Assembly (NCBI RefSeq): GCF_000002985.6
Contig: NC_003283.11
Span: 12,648,001 to 12,712,000 of the forward strand
Source of the DNA: Caenorhabditis elegans
Lineage: Eukaryota > Nematoda > Chromadorea > Rhabditida > Rhabditidae
Direction of reading: 5' to 3'
DNA: 64,000 nt
Positions 24,727-38,000 of the stretch are shown here, one piece after another. The notes beneath the pieces are model-generated. The model had not been told where the DNA came from and ran no database searches. It was given only the letters and a program-made list of their open reading frames with translations. Positions within the stretch are counted from its first letter, which is position 1; each line of letters opens with the position of its first letter. The translations under genes were made by a program, and so were the position numbers.

Positions 24727-27552
24727 TTTTTTTTTTTCAATACTCTGTTTTAAATTAATTTCATTTTTCGTCTGGAAATGTTCACTGTCGATCGCTTCTG
24801 CCAGTGTTTTTCAACATTATTGTCGTTAAAACTTGGGATAATCATGTCTGAACAAAATAACATAAAGTGGGTGTTTTTGTTTTGAGTCAAAAGCACCTAT
24901 TACATGGATACTCTTTTTCCTTTTTTGGAAACAGGGTCCTCCGCCCTAATGAGCGAAATTCAATCTCCGCAACGTTTTTTGTGCTGTCCATCCTTTTCTC
25001 GTTTCGGGTTTCCGGCTTTCAAACCAAAAATACTCGTCGGTTACACTTTTATTTCCTTATTGAGGGCTGATTTGTTTCTATTTGGATGTTCTTGAACTGC
25101 TTACGTTCACTTCAAGTTCCAGTGGGTGGAAAATGTGTATTTTTGAGAAAGTGTTCCTCGTGAACAATTGTGTTAAAGGCTTTCACATTGAATTTGAAAA
25201 TAGACACAAACTGATTACATATCCCGCCAAAAATTCGTAGATTATTATGACTTTTATATCGGATTTGTCGATTCACCTGGAGCAAATGATGATGTGATAA
25301 CCCGTAATGCTGGAGCACACAGGATAAGCTTGCCATTTATTCTGCTCTAGCTCCAGCTGATGCTACTGATGCTCAAACTATTTTAACTGCGGTCATTCCT
25401 GCTGAAACGGTTCCCAGTCCAATGTCGGTCAGGGCCTGAACTTGAAACATTCGGTTAAAGATGAGCCTGAAATATTTTATTCCTTTTCGATCCGGTGGTC
25501 AGAGTTTTTTGGCCTAATTCATAAATCTTTGCAAGTCACTTTTCGTGTTATTGAAAAAAAAACGATAAATAATTTAAATTGCTTATCTCAATAGTTAGAC
25601 TCTCTACTATAATAGCGCAAGAACGAGCCTCAATTTTTGATATGGCTAAAACATACCAGATTCACAGAGTTTCCAAATAAGGCCGCACTTGTGGATTGTG
25701 CAAATTTCAATTTTCTTCTTGAAATACTAAACTTCAAAAAAGTTGTTCTTATTACCATGTGGCTTGCATCAAGATATTACATCGGAATACAATGATTTCA
25801 TAGGTCACAAATAATCTAAATAATACATTAGGAAACCCTTGAATTTATGAAACAAATTCAAGAACAACGTGTTTTGATGAAAACACATTTTGTACGAAAA
25901 GAGACAAAAATGAAATCATCCCTAGTACATTCAATTTTTCTTTCGTTAACTTTTGATCCTTGGAAATAAAATTTTCCGTGAGACTTCCATTGAATTTACT
26001 TCCTTCACTTTTGTAAAGAATGCGTCTTTTGAAGAATGAAAAACGGGGGAATCTTTTGATAAAGTGACCAGTGACCATTTTTGCATTTTGAAGAATTATA
26101 GGTCGTCAGAAGAACTCCTGGGCTTTTTTATACTATATTCAGTCAATTGATCATTTTGTTTTCTGGAAACTCACAATTTCAAAATAAACACGTCAAATCC
26201 AGGCACTCTCTCCGCTTAACTTCTACATCCACAAACTTCTTTTGAGCGTATAGGACAATGATCAACATTACAAAGTTGAGGTGCTACAATATATTCGTTT
26301 TAAGTATTAGGAAAAGTTTATAAAAATGAGAAATGTTTTGCTCCACGTTATTAAATTCTTGTTGGCTTCAGCTGATCTTTACACTTTTTCTGGGCACCGA
26401 AGTACCGAGTAGTCTCCATAGTTGAGCTGATTACAGGATTTTGTAAGATCAATCTGCATAGAAGAAAATAATCTACGTCCGCGCTGTCTTGCTTTTCCTG
26501 AGAAAGCTAAACTTTGAGTACAGTTCAGTGCAATCCTTATGCCCCATCACATATCTACAACAAAACACACATTTCTTGAATTTCCATTCCAGATTTGCCC
26601 AATTAGACCATTCCTATAAACTTTTAAACTTTCGAGATAGTCACTTTTTTTTTGAAAATGATTTCCTTTTTTCTTACATATTTTCTATTATTTTTGTCAA
26701 CGGCTTAAAAGCTTAAAATGTGTTTTTTTCTTCATTCAGGAACATTACCGATTCATGAATCTCTTTTCATTCATGTAGACTCAAAAAAAAGTTAAAAGCA
26801 TAATTGAAAAAAAGCTCGTTGTGCCTCTTTTTCAGCTACGACAGATCGAGTGAAATTTGGTGCTGAAAACGAAAACAAGTCGATTTCAGAATGCTTTGTT
26901 TTTGATGAAGAGGGGTCGTTCTTCAGTCTATTTTTCAATTTTATTCCAATTGAATAATATTTGAATAATATAGGAATGGTTAATTTTTTGTGAAATTTAT
27001 GTGTCAGATCCTGTCGTGAGAAATTTTTGTTTGTCAATAGAATATTATTTTTCCCTTACAATTAATGGTTTAAAACAAGCTTTTTGAAACCTTGAATCTA
27101 ATCTTGTAAGTTCTCATTAAAATTGACATGGAGTTTGTTTCATGGATGTAGTAGTACTGCGACGGAGTAGTACTGCGACCCGATTTGTCCCTAGTTTCAT
27201 AAGTAATTTCTGAAACTCGAAAGATATGTGTTAAATCTTCATTTATATTGTAGTAGTTGATCAATATTGGATATACTTTGGATATTTTAACGAACAGGGT
27301 TAGTTTTACTGTTTATCAAAATTATAGTTTAGTTTTGTATGCAAATGCCGATCCAATTTCAGATTTTAAAAAACACGATTGGTAGATCAAAACGGCGTGT
27401 TTCTGTTTTCATTTAAATTTAAATTTACCTGGAAGTATTTATTATTCTATTACCGGTTTCAGCTGTCCTATAACATCATGTAGTTCTTCTCTACGAAATT
27501 ATTTAAGAAATTCTTAAACTTTTTATAGTTGTCAAAATATGTCCTGTATTGA

Positions 27553-27602
27553 CCACCTGGTTTTGAATTGAACATTATAATGTTCAATTCAAAACCAGGT
27601 GG
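27553..27602. repeat. Perfect 50 bp palindrome
   Basis: CCACCTGGTTTTGAATTGAA at 27553-27572 continues CATTA, then the exact reverse complement runs to GGTGG at 27602. There is no spacer and no mismatch across 25+25 bases. It could form a cruciform or a 25 bp RNA hairpin. No target duplication is evident beside it. Confidence 0.93.
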
Positions 27603-29461
27603 GACAGATTAAAAAAATTATTCTCAATGAGACCAGTCTACAAAAATATTCAATAGTTGAAATTTGAATAAAGCTGTTCGTAAAATCAAAAAATCAAAAC
27701 GTTTTATTCTCAGTTTTCGAAATTACTTTGCCAGTTGAAACTTGAAAACGTTGAAAATTTTATCAGTTTTGGCATGTTTTGGCATTTTTTAATTTATACA
27801 ATAACGCATGGGAATATTAACCTTTGTGGATTGATTCTAGTCCAATTTCCATCTTTAAAAATCAAAATAATATTTTCTCTTCATTATTTTAGCTACTAGA
27901 CAAAAGGAACTTCTAGGAACTTCCTATTGGTTTCTTTAAAGATTTCTTTATTTGGAACTCATTTTATATCCCTTACTTTTCTCACAGTCTTAATTTTTAT
28001 GCAGGACTTTTAATTTACAATAAAAGTAGCATGCCTTCAAATAGAGGTACAGATAGACAGAAGTTTTCTTCTTCTGAACTTCTTATAGCTTCTCGGTTAT
28101 TAGTTTTTTGAAGACATTCTTGATACTCTGAACCACTTCAAAACTTTTGTAGTGTTCAATTTCTTCTCATTTTTTTCATATTTTTAACTATGACCTCTCA
28201 GAAATTCCCATTTCATTGAATGTAAAAACTTAGAATAGAGCATAAACCACGAAAAATGTGGAACTATTTACCCCTCCCATTTTCGGTTTTGATCGAACTT
28301 TTTTCTGTGCTTTACCTCTTCTTTTAAAATTGCGTGTCTATTGTTTGGCCCTTATTGTTTTTTTTCACAACTTCCTTTTAACCTCTTTTTCAAAAAGAGA
28401 GTACTTCCCTTTTCACAGTTCTATTGAAAATTTGGAAACAAAAAGTGAAAGTGAATTTCTAAAGTAAAATCGAATTGAACGAGTTTCTGCAAAATAAAAC
28501 ACAGATCGTTCTCTCAATATCTTGCGTTTTTTTCCGTTGCTTTTTGAAATCCGATTTCCGTTTTGAATTCTGCTTCGTTGAGCATTTGGACACCCTTTGA
28601 CGCCTCCTTCCGAGATACTTTTGAACTCAAAAGTGCTCCATGCTCCGTCTATAGTTCGTCTGTTTGAAATTCTTTTGAAAAATAAATATGTCCAAGGATT
28701 AGTAGTAATTGCAAAATACGTGTGAACTTGAAAAATCCACAATAGTTGTAGGTAATCATCAGAGATTAAACGGAACTTTGGTATTTCAAAAAAACAATGA
28801 CCAACCCCTCTTTTCATCAAAAATCCTCATTTTTAATAGAGATTAGTTGTGGAGTCAGCTCAAAAATACAGTTTTTATTAATAATATGTTTTCATTCATT
28901 CGGTTTAGATTTTTTTTTTAATTAATCAACGAGAGAGATTACGTTGAGTTATCCAAATTCCCGCCAGTCCATCTGAAGGCACTTCTCCTGGGTTACTATA
29001 GTTTTCGCGGCGGGACTTAGAGTATGGAATTTTAAAATAAAGTCGAAAATGTATCACAGAGTGCGTGTATACTATTGAGCAGATTTTTGGGTCTCAAATA
29101 TCTCAAATAATTTTAATTTTACATATATATGTAGGATATATCCTATTAAGTGAGAACTACTCGTAAAGGCATCTTGATTTTTTTTTGTTGAAAAAATACA
29201 GTTCCGTATTTTGAAATGTGATTCTGTTCTTTTTCGGCATATTTGAATGAGGCTGATTTATGTTAAAATAACTTATGAATCATTGTACTGTAATATCCTT
29301 TAAAAAAATAACTATTGACTTTTATTTCCTGATTTAGTGCAGAACTATTATTTTCTTTTTTTTAGGATTCAAAGTATCCAGGTATTTTTCATTCAAGATT
29401 AATTCATCCAAGTGTAATTTGGGTGATCTCAGCTTTTTCTGTTCAGTTAGAAGTCTAATGG

Positions 29462-29605
29462 GGTTATTTAAGTAATGTAGAAAAATGTATTTAAATACAT
29501 TTGTGACGTCACAAATGTATTTAAATACATGTTTTTGTATACTTGGATACATTTGTGACGTAATTGTTCTACACTTTTTAATTTTCCGGCATTACTTGAA
29601 TAACC
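29462..29605. mobile_element. 144 bp MITE-like element with a palindromic core centred on TGACGTCA
   Basis: Ends GGTTATTTAAGTAATG (29462-29477) and CATTACTTGAATAACC (29590-29605) are inverted repeats with one mismatch; GTAGAA and TTCTAC follow inward. Inside, 29485-29530 is a perfect 46 bp palindrome (ATGTATTTAAATACATTTGT, then GACGTC at the centre). A third partial copy of the core arm (GGATACATTTGTGACGT) follows at about 29545. No coding capacity, and no clear target duplication. Confidence 0.75.
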
Positions 29606-31174
29606 ACATAATAAAAAACATCCTCATCTCGATGAATAATTTTTTTGATAGACGTTCGCAGGTTCCTTGATATTTTTCTTCCTAATGTTCATTTATTTTG
29701 CTCGTCAAAATTTACATGAGCTCATTTTGAGAGAAAAAATGTTATGCCCATTTTTTTTTGCTATACTGCGAATATAATAGAAAATGAATGAAAGTTTTAA
29801 CAGTTTGTTTGTTCATTTTAATGGTAGATGTTTCAAAAAAGCAATGCTCCAATTATAGGTGAAGTTGTTTTATTAATGTTTTATTGCTTTAAAAATGTAA
29901 AATAGTTCCAAAACTTTTGAAAAATGTTCACACATGTGTTAAATATGAGTGTAATTGAATAAAAATGTACGAATACGGCTGACCAAAATTGAATATTTTC
30001 GGCAAGTCATCTTTTTTTCAAAATTTCAAAGTGCCACAAGTTTTGAAAAAATTTAGGAAGTCGCATAAAATTTGGGTTATCCTGAGTCTTTTGAAGATTT
30101 TCATATAAAGCGTTATTTCAGTTTGAGCTATTTATAGCAAAAACTTTAAAAACTTGGAAACAATCATTCTCACTTCCCTGTATTTATTGACAGTCCTTTA
30201 TTATCCAAAAAATGTAGACTAGTAAATATGTGTGAAATTTATGATGTATTATGATGATTCACTTTCAAAGAATGAAAACTTTCAAACTCCTCAAAGGTGT
30301 TGCAAAGATCTAGAAAATTCAAAAATCCGACGAGCCGTCCTCACCATAAGAAAATTCGGTTTGAGGACCTCTATTTTGAAAACAATACATTCTAGTATTG
30401 TCAAAAGCATACAGGTCAAAGCTTCTTTCTACCACTCCCACATGCTTCTCTTTCATCGGTTGAAGTTCAGTTTCATCGTCTCTTTTGTCTAAACGTCTTA
30501 ATAATTTAAGAACCTACGTAGAGCCTCAAAGTCTTGACACTCCCAATTTTTGTCTCTTTCATTCATTCATAATATTTTCTTCCGGTTACAGCTTGGATGT
30601 TCAGTATTTGAAAATGACTTTTATTTTTTTGTTTTTCAGAGTTTTAGGCTATAATTCAAGATTATGGGCTTGCAAGGAAATTGACAAAGAGCAAAGATTC
30701 TCTAATTTGTAGCTTTTTTCCTACATCTTCAATCATAATTTTTCCGTTACCCTAACGTGTGAGCTCATCATTTAGTCAGCCTGGCAGAAGAAGCATGCTG
30801 AATAAGAAGTTAGGAAATAAAATATGCTTGTTTTGTGTTATGATATCATTTAGGATTCAATATAACATAGTTTGTCTACCGATTCCTATTTCAAATTGAA
30901 TTTATTACTTTCTGATTCAATACAAAAATTCTGATTTGTTACAATTTCTTGTTTTATTGACCTGGATTTTCTGACGCATTGGAAATATAATTTGCGGTGG
31001 ATATATTTAAAAATTCTAAAATTAAACTCTAAAAATATATGGGCATTATCTTTTTGAAATTTGCCCACTTTCTTTAAAAATATCATAGAGTTTGCAAACA
31101 AATTTTTAGACCCTTAAATATTAAAATAGGAAAATTGAATGTATGTGTATAAACAAAGACTACGTGCCAAGTTT

Positions 31175-31220
31175 CGTCGAAACAACTCAAAATAGCTCGT
31201 CGAAACAACTCAAAATAGCT
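31175..31220. repeat. 23 bp tandem duplication
   Basis: CGTCGAAACAACTCAAAATA followed by GCT occurs twice in immediate succession (31175-31197 and 31198-31220) with no difference. This looks like a recent local duplication or replication slippage. No gene nearby. Confidence 0.9.
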
Positions 31221-32187
31221 TGCATGAATTGTTTCAAAATTTTAAATACTTTTGCTGTAGTCTGACTTTTTAAGTTTTTAAACTCGTGAAGGTAATGACT
31301 ATTATGATTCATTCGATGACTTTTCAACCTGATTATTCCTTTCTAATTTTAGTTCGTTGATTTCTCTGAACTTTTGTGCACATTTATTTCCCAATTCCCT
31401 AATTGCTCTTGACGCATATCTTCTTTTTTAGTTCACTGACCAGTCACTCATTTTTCTTACGAAAAAATCTCATACTTTGTAAACCAATTGTTTTGTTGCC
31501 TTAAAGTATTTTATCTCTTCCTAGAATAATTTAGAGATACTTCCCGAGAAAAGCTATTCTGCTGATTAGCTTATTTGATCGTCTTTTTTTTGGGTCTGAT
31601 GAATGGAACATCCGAACGTCTTTAACAAACTGAAGTCATTCGAAATTTGAGTGAATATATTTTAATATATGATCTACGTCACAAAAAGATGATAAATATC
31701 TTATTTTTTCATGATTACTTCAAGTTGAAAATATATTTATCATAGAAAATGAAAAATGAGTTTACGAAAAAATTTAAAAATTTAATGACATCTGTGAGGA
31801 ATGTGGAATTTTAAAATAAAATATGCTGGAAAAGGATTATATTATTGGAAACGCTGGAGTTCCTAAAAATGAAAATTCTTGGAGAATGAGTGTCAAAAAC
31901 AATAAGTCTACTTTGTTTCTGATCTTCGTTATCCGTTAGTCAGTTCCCATTTCCTTCTTGTTTCTTTTTGCCATTAGTAATTCGTGGACAAGAGCACCCC
32001 GCCTTCCTTCCTGCTTTCCTTTTCTTTTTTAAGAGCATCTCCATCAAATCCTAAAATCGCTACTCTGATCGTTGCATTTGATTAAAGAATTTTCTCACTT
32101 ACCTCAATACAAACATTCGATAGATCTTGATTTCCTTTTTTTCTATCTTTGATTTTTAATTTCAAATCGGAACGTTTTCAATTTCAG

Positions 32188-32261
32188 AGAAACGAATTTG
32201 TGAGAATTTGAAGATTCACTACAGAGCTATCAAAATGACTTCGAATCGTGCCATTTTAAGG
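32188..32261 (+). CDS. Candidate first exon (MTSNRAILR) with upstream acceptor
   Basis: A strong acceptor (TTTTCAATTTCAG) ends at 32187. After 47 bases comes ATG at 32235 with nine codons, MTSNRAILR, ending exactly at a good donor AGG|GTATGT at 32262. This is the layout of a trans-spliced first exon. No second exon is visible close by. Its phase 0 donor is compatible with the phase 0 exon at 42507 of the GPCR gene 10 kb downstream, so it could be a distal alternative start for that gene. It may equally be chance. Confidence 0.3.
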
Positions 32262-35200
32262 GTATGTTTTTATAGTTTATTGAATAATAATTTACATTAT
32301 GAGGCATTTTATACACTTTTAAGTTTTTGTTGCTTGATTTTTGCAGCTGTTACCTTTTTCTCAAGAAATTGAAAAGTATTTTTAAACATTCAACAAAAAT
32401 TGTGTTCAGTTCCTACTCTACAATTACGTTTGCCTTTTGCACCGCATAGCATTTTCCATACTCAGTTAGAAACCTACATTTTGTTGTAAATTTATATTTC
32501 AAAAATTCATTCTCATTACATGTGAAACGTTTATGATCTTTTTTAGTCATGTAAACACGAAAACTATTAATTTTTAATTTTTAGTTATAAAAACCTTGTG
32601 TTTGTGACACAAAATCCCAAATTAAGGAACATGCGGGTAGTAAAAGGTGCGAATGCCCGGGAATTTTTTCCGTTGTCACGCTCCTTGTGCTGACTAGATA
32701 AAAAAGGCAAACCATACTTTTTCTCGCGGTGAGACCCATTTGAACATACCCATGCGCATTCAAGGCGACGTTTCAGAAAACTGTGAAATAGCCATAATAG
32801 TGCTGACAAACCGTCAGAGTTTCCTTTTTCAAATTGATCTCCAGAAATGGCGCTAAGCTTCCATGTTGATTTTATCCATCTGCATTGTACAGAAAAGCGT
32901 GTGACGTAACAATCTTTGATGAAGATTAAAATGTGAGGGGAAACTGACTCAGAGGTCAGAGTTTAAAATGGTCTGCAATCAACTATTCTACGATTCTACA
33001 TTCTCAGCAAATTCCGTCCGCAGACTACACATGAAGTCTGTGGATTTGGCCCAGACTATTAAATACGTTTTTACATTGTAGAATTATCCCCAATATACCT
33101 TTTGATTTGATTTTGATCTTTTGTGCTTTGAACTCATCTCTACCATTATTTGCACACAATCCTTCCTTTTTCTAGACCCTTCTTTTTCTCAATTCATGAA
33201 ATTTGAGTCCTGACATCCTATTCTTGCACCAGGAAGAAGCCTTTCTTTATTTTGTTTCCAAAAGTTGGCAGCAGGAAGGTGAAAGCTCAAAATGAAGAAA
33301 GGATTAACCTCTTCAAATGTCCAAGTGTATCTTAGTGGTAGATCACAAATCCAATACTACCGAAGGTTGTCCTTGGTTTCCTTCCGGATCACGTGTGCAT
33401 TGACATTCACCATTTTTTGAGGAGAGAATACGGAAGGAAAATGACTTCCTAGCAGAAAATTTGCTCGTTTATTTTTTTTGCCACCGAATTGAAGGAATGT
33501 TCTCCTAAAATAGAAGGGAGGGAAAAAGTGGTAACGAGATGAGCAACTGTTAAGCAAAGCGAACAAATTGGAAAGATTATGGACCACAGTGATCATTTTC
33601 ATGGTCTTTATTCTTTTTGTTGTGTCGGAAGTAAACTATGAAAAGTTCAGTTCAGTCCGAAAAGGTCAGTGGTAAATTTTGGATTTCAAAGTTTTCTACC
33701 ACATTCTTAAATCAATTTTGGAATGTTTAATAATAGTTCAAAATCAAGACAATTGATATAGTCACTTTTCAAAAAATCAAAGAACTTCGGAACCAATAAG
33801 TCTTCTAATGATCGAAAAAGCTTTTTGGTCGTTATAGGTCATTCTTTTTTCTTGTTTTAATTAATTCAACGAATTCAACGAACACCAGAAAACGTTATAG
33901 GAAAAAAGAAAACAAAATATAGAATAAATTATGTAAGTAGTTTTTAAGTGAAGTTCTCTTTTAGTAATTCATTTAATTTTTTTTTATTTTAAATAATATT
34001 TAATTAATTAAAATTTCCTAATTCTTGAAAAAACGACACATTATTTTCATACAGAACATGTGTTTTTTTTGAACTTTCATCGAAGCTATAAGTCACAAAA
34101 TATTAATAAAATTAACTCGAGAAGTCTGGTCACCCACTTCAAAATGCCATGGAATCGAAAAGTTTCTCGCTGAAAACTCCGTGAAAAACCTATTTTTATT
34201 TTGAATTAGACACTCGACACTTTCCATTTAAATGTTTTTCTAACCTGTCTTAGAGTTGCAGGTGAATATAATATGTTTCTAGTTTTCAATTTTTCATTTC
34301 CTTACACGTACACTCACTACCAAAAATTTCACCTGTATCGACGACATGGTGTTGTGTCGCGCGCATTTGTTCCAGATTGCATTGATTCGATTTCCTTTTT
34401 TTTGACCGCGTAAATTTAGTTTGAATATTTCTCAAATCTTCAACTGTACTTTTCTCACTTCATTCATTCGTACATGTTTGTATCATTGTGACGTGACAAA
34501 CGACAAGCAATTAGGTACAACTTTCTCGTTTTTCCTCTTTTTTTTCGTACCAAATCTCATAGATCAAATGAGCATGAAGGCATTTTTTAAAAAGAATATG
34601 AGCGTAATTAAGGGATACATCACAACAAGTCGTTTTGAGAAATTGATCAGGAAATTGTGGTGGAAAATGTATTAGGCTCATACCAAAACTCAAAGATTTC
34701 CATAAGGTAAAATTTTTTTGTCGAAATGTATAGATGTTGAGGGATGTGCAAAAATAGATTAAAAATCGTCACGAATTTTAATCTCATCTAAATCTTCTGA
34801 TCCCATGCGTATCAGACATCCATTATTCAGCGGGGGAGCTGATCTTACGAGCATTTAATAAAGACAAAAAAGTTTGAAGTTTGAAGATTATAATGTTTTA
34901 CTCCAAAATTAGAATAGCTTGGACGCATATACCTTCTTTCTCTCTTTTTTAAAATTTTAATCTCTCCCTACTATAAGCTTAAGAGCTTAGAGGCGCATTC
35001 TAGTAAAATGATTTACTGTAGAATATTGAAAGCTTACGAGCCTATCCCAAATTTTCTAATGTTTCTTCCAACTTTCTGAAGTTAATGTGAGATTTGTTCA
35101 CCTCATAATACATTTTTAACGTTAAAAAACGCGTTGAATGAGCTATAAAAAGACTTAAAAGTTGAGATCTGCACGTAAACTTTCTACAGTAATCTAATAT

Positions 35201-35351
35201 GGTGCATTAGCAATTTCTTAATAAACAAATGAATTATAATTATAAAAATAAACAAGTTTCCTGTGAAACTGGCCCCAAGGGGTAAAAAATACTTCCGTTT
35301 CTAAAATTACTGTTTTCTAGTACATCAACTATCACTTAAAAGCAAAACCTA
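32262..35351. other. Intergenic, no gene found
   Basis: About 3.1 kb, AT-rich. A dispersed-repeat fragment CTCGCGGTGAGACCCAT lies near 32718. Open frames on the minus strand at 32581-32809 and 33357-33602 lack splice context and recognisable motifs. Nothing else is supported. Confidence 0.45.
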
Positions 35352-35423
35352 GGTCCTGGCCGGGTTCGAACCGGCGATCTTCTGCGTGTAAAGCAGACGT
35401 GATAACCACTACACCACAGGACC
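35352..35423 (-). tRNA. tRNA-Val (anticodon TAC)
   Basis: On the minus strand a 72-base cloverleaf closes fully: acceptor GGTCCTG with CAGGACC, D arm with TGTAGTGGTTATCAC, anticodon stem CTGC/GCAG around the loop TTTACAC (anticodon TAC, reads GUA valine), and T arm GCCGGTTCGAACCCGGC. The A-box (TGGTGTAGTGG) and B-box (GGTTCGAACCC) are intact and there is no intron. It decodes valine in cytosolic translation. It lies alone in a gene-poor region. Confidence 0.97.
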
Positions 35424-37957
35424 GCGTGTCCTGAACATTGCCGGGTAGTGGTTTCCATCGGAAACAGAGAAAAACGGAAAATGTTTATTTTGCAAGTGCC
35501 AGTCTAGTGGAAACATAACTTCAGTGTACTCTTATGTTTATAGAATACTTGTAAAAGTCTTCCCCTTTTTTTCAATTTCTTTTTCAATTAAAAAAAAAGT
35601 CTTCCAAAAGCTTCCGCTAAAAGATCCCATCGCTTTCAAATCTGTGAAATCTTGCTCATAACAGCATCCCATTTATTCAAAGAGACCGAAAAAAACCAGC
35701 AAAACTAATTACGCCGCATTTACATTCAAAGGATCTTATGTGGATTCTTGTGTTCATTTTTTCCGGGACTTGTGTGTTCACATACATCTATTTCTTTTCT
35801 TTAAACAAAACCAAGAAAACCAAGTGCTGATTAATTCACTGTGTTATGAAGCATTATTTTAATATGTTTCCGTATCTCTTTTTCCAAGAACTTCTTCGCA
35901 TTTTCAATTTTTCTAGTTCAATATGTGTGTCCTGATTTCAAGAAGATTTTAACTCCTCAACCATAAATTGGAATAGGTGACATGGGATTCAAGATTTCAA
36001 ATATATATTGTTTTATGAATTCTGGGAACATTGCAGCAAAAACAAAAAATTGTATAAGGAGACATAGTTATAGGAAAAAGTTTAATTTCCAAGTAGATGT
36101 GCGATATGTGGGAGTTTACGAAAATACTAATATCTATTTAGCTTACAATTTATTCCAAAGAGATGCACTCCGAATAGTGTTCGCTTCTTAACGATATGTG
36201 ATTTTTCATATTTCTGTATAGACATTCAACGGGTGGAGCAATTTATGACATCCATCTTCCCATTCCCTCGCCCGTCAGCATTCGCGCCCATCAAACGCCT
36301 TAATAAAAAACTCGAACAACAACGGAAAAAAGAAAGCGTTCCAAAATTGCATCAAACAAAAAAATATGCAAAAGGATTTTTGCAGATATTGGGGAATGTT
36401 AGAAAGTAGAATGTTAAAGACGTTTGATAAAGTTTCAAAATGGACTGCAAGTATTAATTTAAAACTTTCTTAATTTTCTCGAATTTTAGCGAATTTAAAA
36501 TTTACTAATTAACAGCTTTAGAAGCCCACTCGCAAATAAGAAGTTATTCCATTAGATTTAAAGTATCGACTCAAATTCATAAATTCTGATCCCTTTTCCT
36601 GAAGATATCCGACACATGTTCCTATGAGTATTCTGTTTTTGTGTATTCCTCAAGAAGGCCCTCAAAAATTCTGAAATTCTGACAATTTATAATCTACTTT
36701 TGGTCGTATCGCCCCGCTTTCGTTTTACGACAAGTTGTAAAGCATTTTATTTTAAATTGAGACGCGTTTTTATTGTTCGTTTAGTTTTGAACTTCTGCAA
36801 TTTACATTTTCAATAACTTCAGTTGAACAAAATACAGACGTTTCAGTTTGTAACTTGCAAAAAAACATAGAATCACTTTTATCTTTTTTCTATATTTGAG
36901 GTCTAAAATACGGAGACTGAAAACCGCGATCTATAAAAAGATGAGGCAAAGAAAATGTGGAATTTTAAATCAACCAAGACGCCTTGGAGGTCCATCTCTT
37001 CAAATTTCTTAGTCATTGTCTATGGATATTCATTTGACATTAATTTTTTTGGAATTATTTTTTTTTCATTTCCTCACAAGAAGAGTCTCAAAATGCACGA
37101 ATTCTGGAAGAATTCACTGAAAAATGATTTTTGAATTTAAGAGATTTTGAGAGATTGGAGCTTCTGAAGTTGAGAATTTTTGGTAATTTTTCTAAACTGT
37201 ACGACAAAATAAAAGATTTAAAGTTCTCATTATCTAAATATCATCATCACGTTGTGCGGTACTCGACATTTATCAAAAAAAAAACTTTAAAAATAAAAAG
37301 TTTTTCGAGTGCTAAATTTTGATTTTTGGCAATTATAGATTAATAGAAGTGCATTTAGATCAAATCCCCATTGACGATAATCCATATTTAATTATTAGAA
37401 TGTCCTGTTATAATCATAAATCATACCATAGTTTCTTCGAATTTTATTTGTTTACGGCACTTTATAATATTCCCAATTGGTTTTGCAGATTTTCACTGAA
37501 AATCATACAACCAGAAAACAGGATTTAACTTTTTCTGTAGTACTGACATAAATATTAATATTTTCAAAAAAAGAACAACATGACAATCATAATTGCAAAC
37601 AACTTGCATTTTGTTCGAAATTTTCCAAAAGTGTTTCTATCATTTTCCTGAAAAATCAAAGAAAAATCGTCCTTTTACATTCTAATTAATGGTAGCTTTC
37701 CACCTTTTTTTCTTTTTTGTTTCTGTTTTCCTTTAGTCACTTCTCTCTCGTCTTATTTTATGACGAATGTCTAGGTTTTTCCAGTTTTTCAGCAGGTTCA
37801 TTTATGTTATTTTTGAAGGCGATATTATTTTCATGCGAGATCTTCGACCATGAGTTAAATTATTCGTATTATGCTCTGTTATTTTTTGTTTTTGTTTTGT
37901 AGAAATTCATCGAAGGGTCAACTATTACTGTATAGCGTGTTCCTTTTTTCATGAGAA

Positions 37958-38000
37958 TTGCCGGCAAATTATCCGGCAATTATTTTTATTTTCCGGCAAT
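37958..38000. repeat. CCGGCAA microrepeat cluster
   Basis: TTGCCGGCAAATT, ATCCGGCAAT and TTCCGGCAATTT follow one another within about 43 bases, a small cluster built on CCGGCAA in both orientations. It resembles dispersed TTGCCGG-type nematode repeats. It is too short to assign ends. Confidence 0.5.

Larger units (their letters stand above)
24727..32187. other. Gene-poor stretch with palindromes and small repeats
   Basis: About 7.5 kb without a supportable gene. It is AT-rich with many A/T runs and pyrimidine tracts. Separate entries cover a perfect 50 bp palindrome (27553-27602), an inverted-repeat element (29462-29605) and a 23 bp tandem duplication (31175-31220). One 135-codon minus-strand open frame (28820-28413) resembles the last helix of a GPCR but has no flanking exons; see findings. 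Otherwise I see nothing. Confidence 0.5.
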
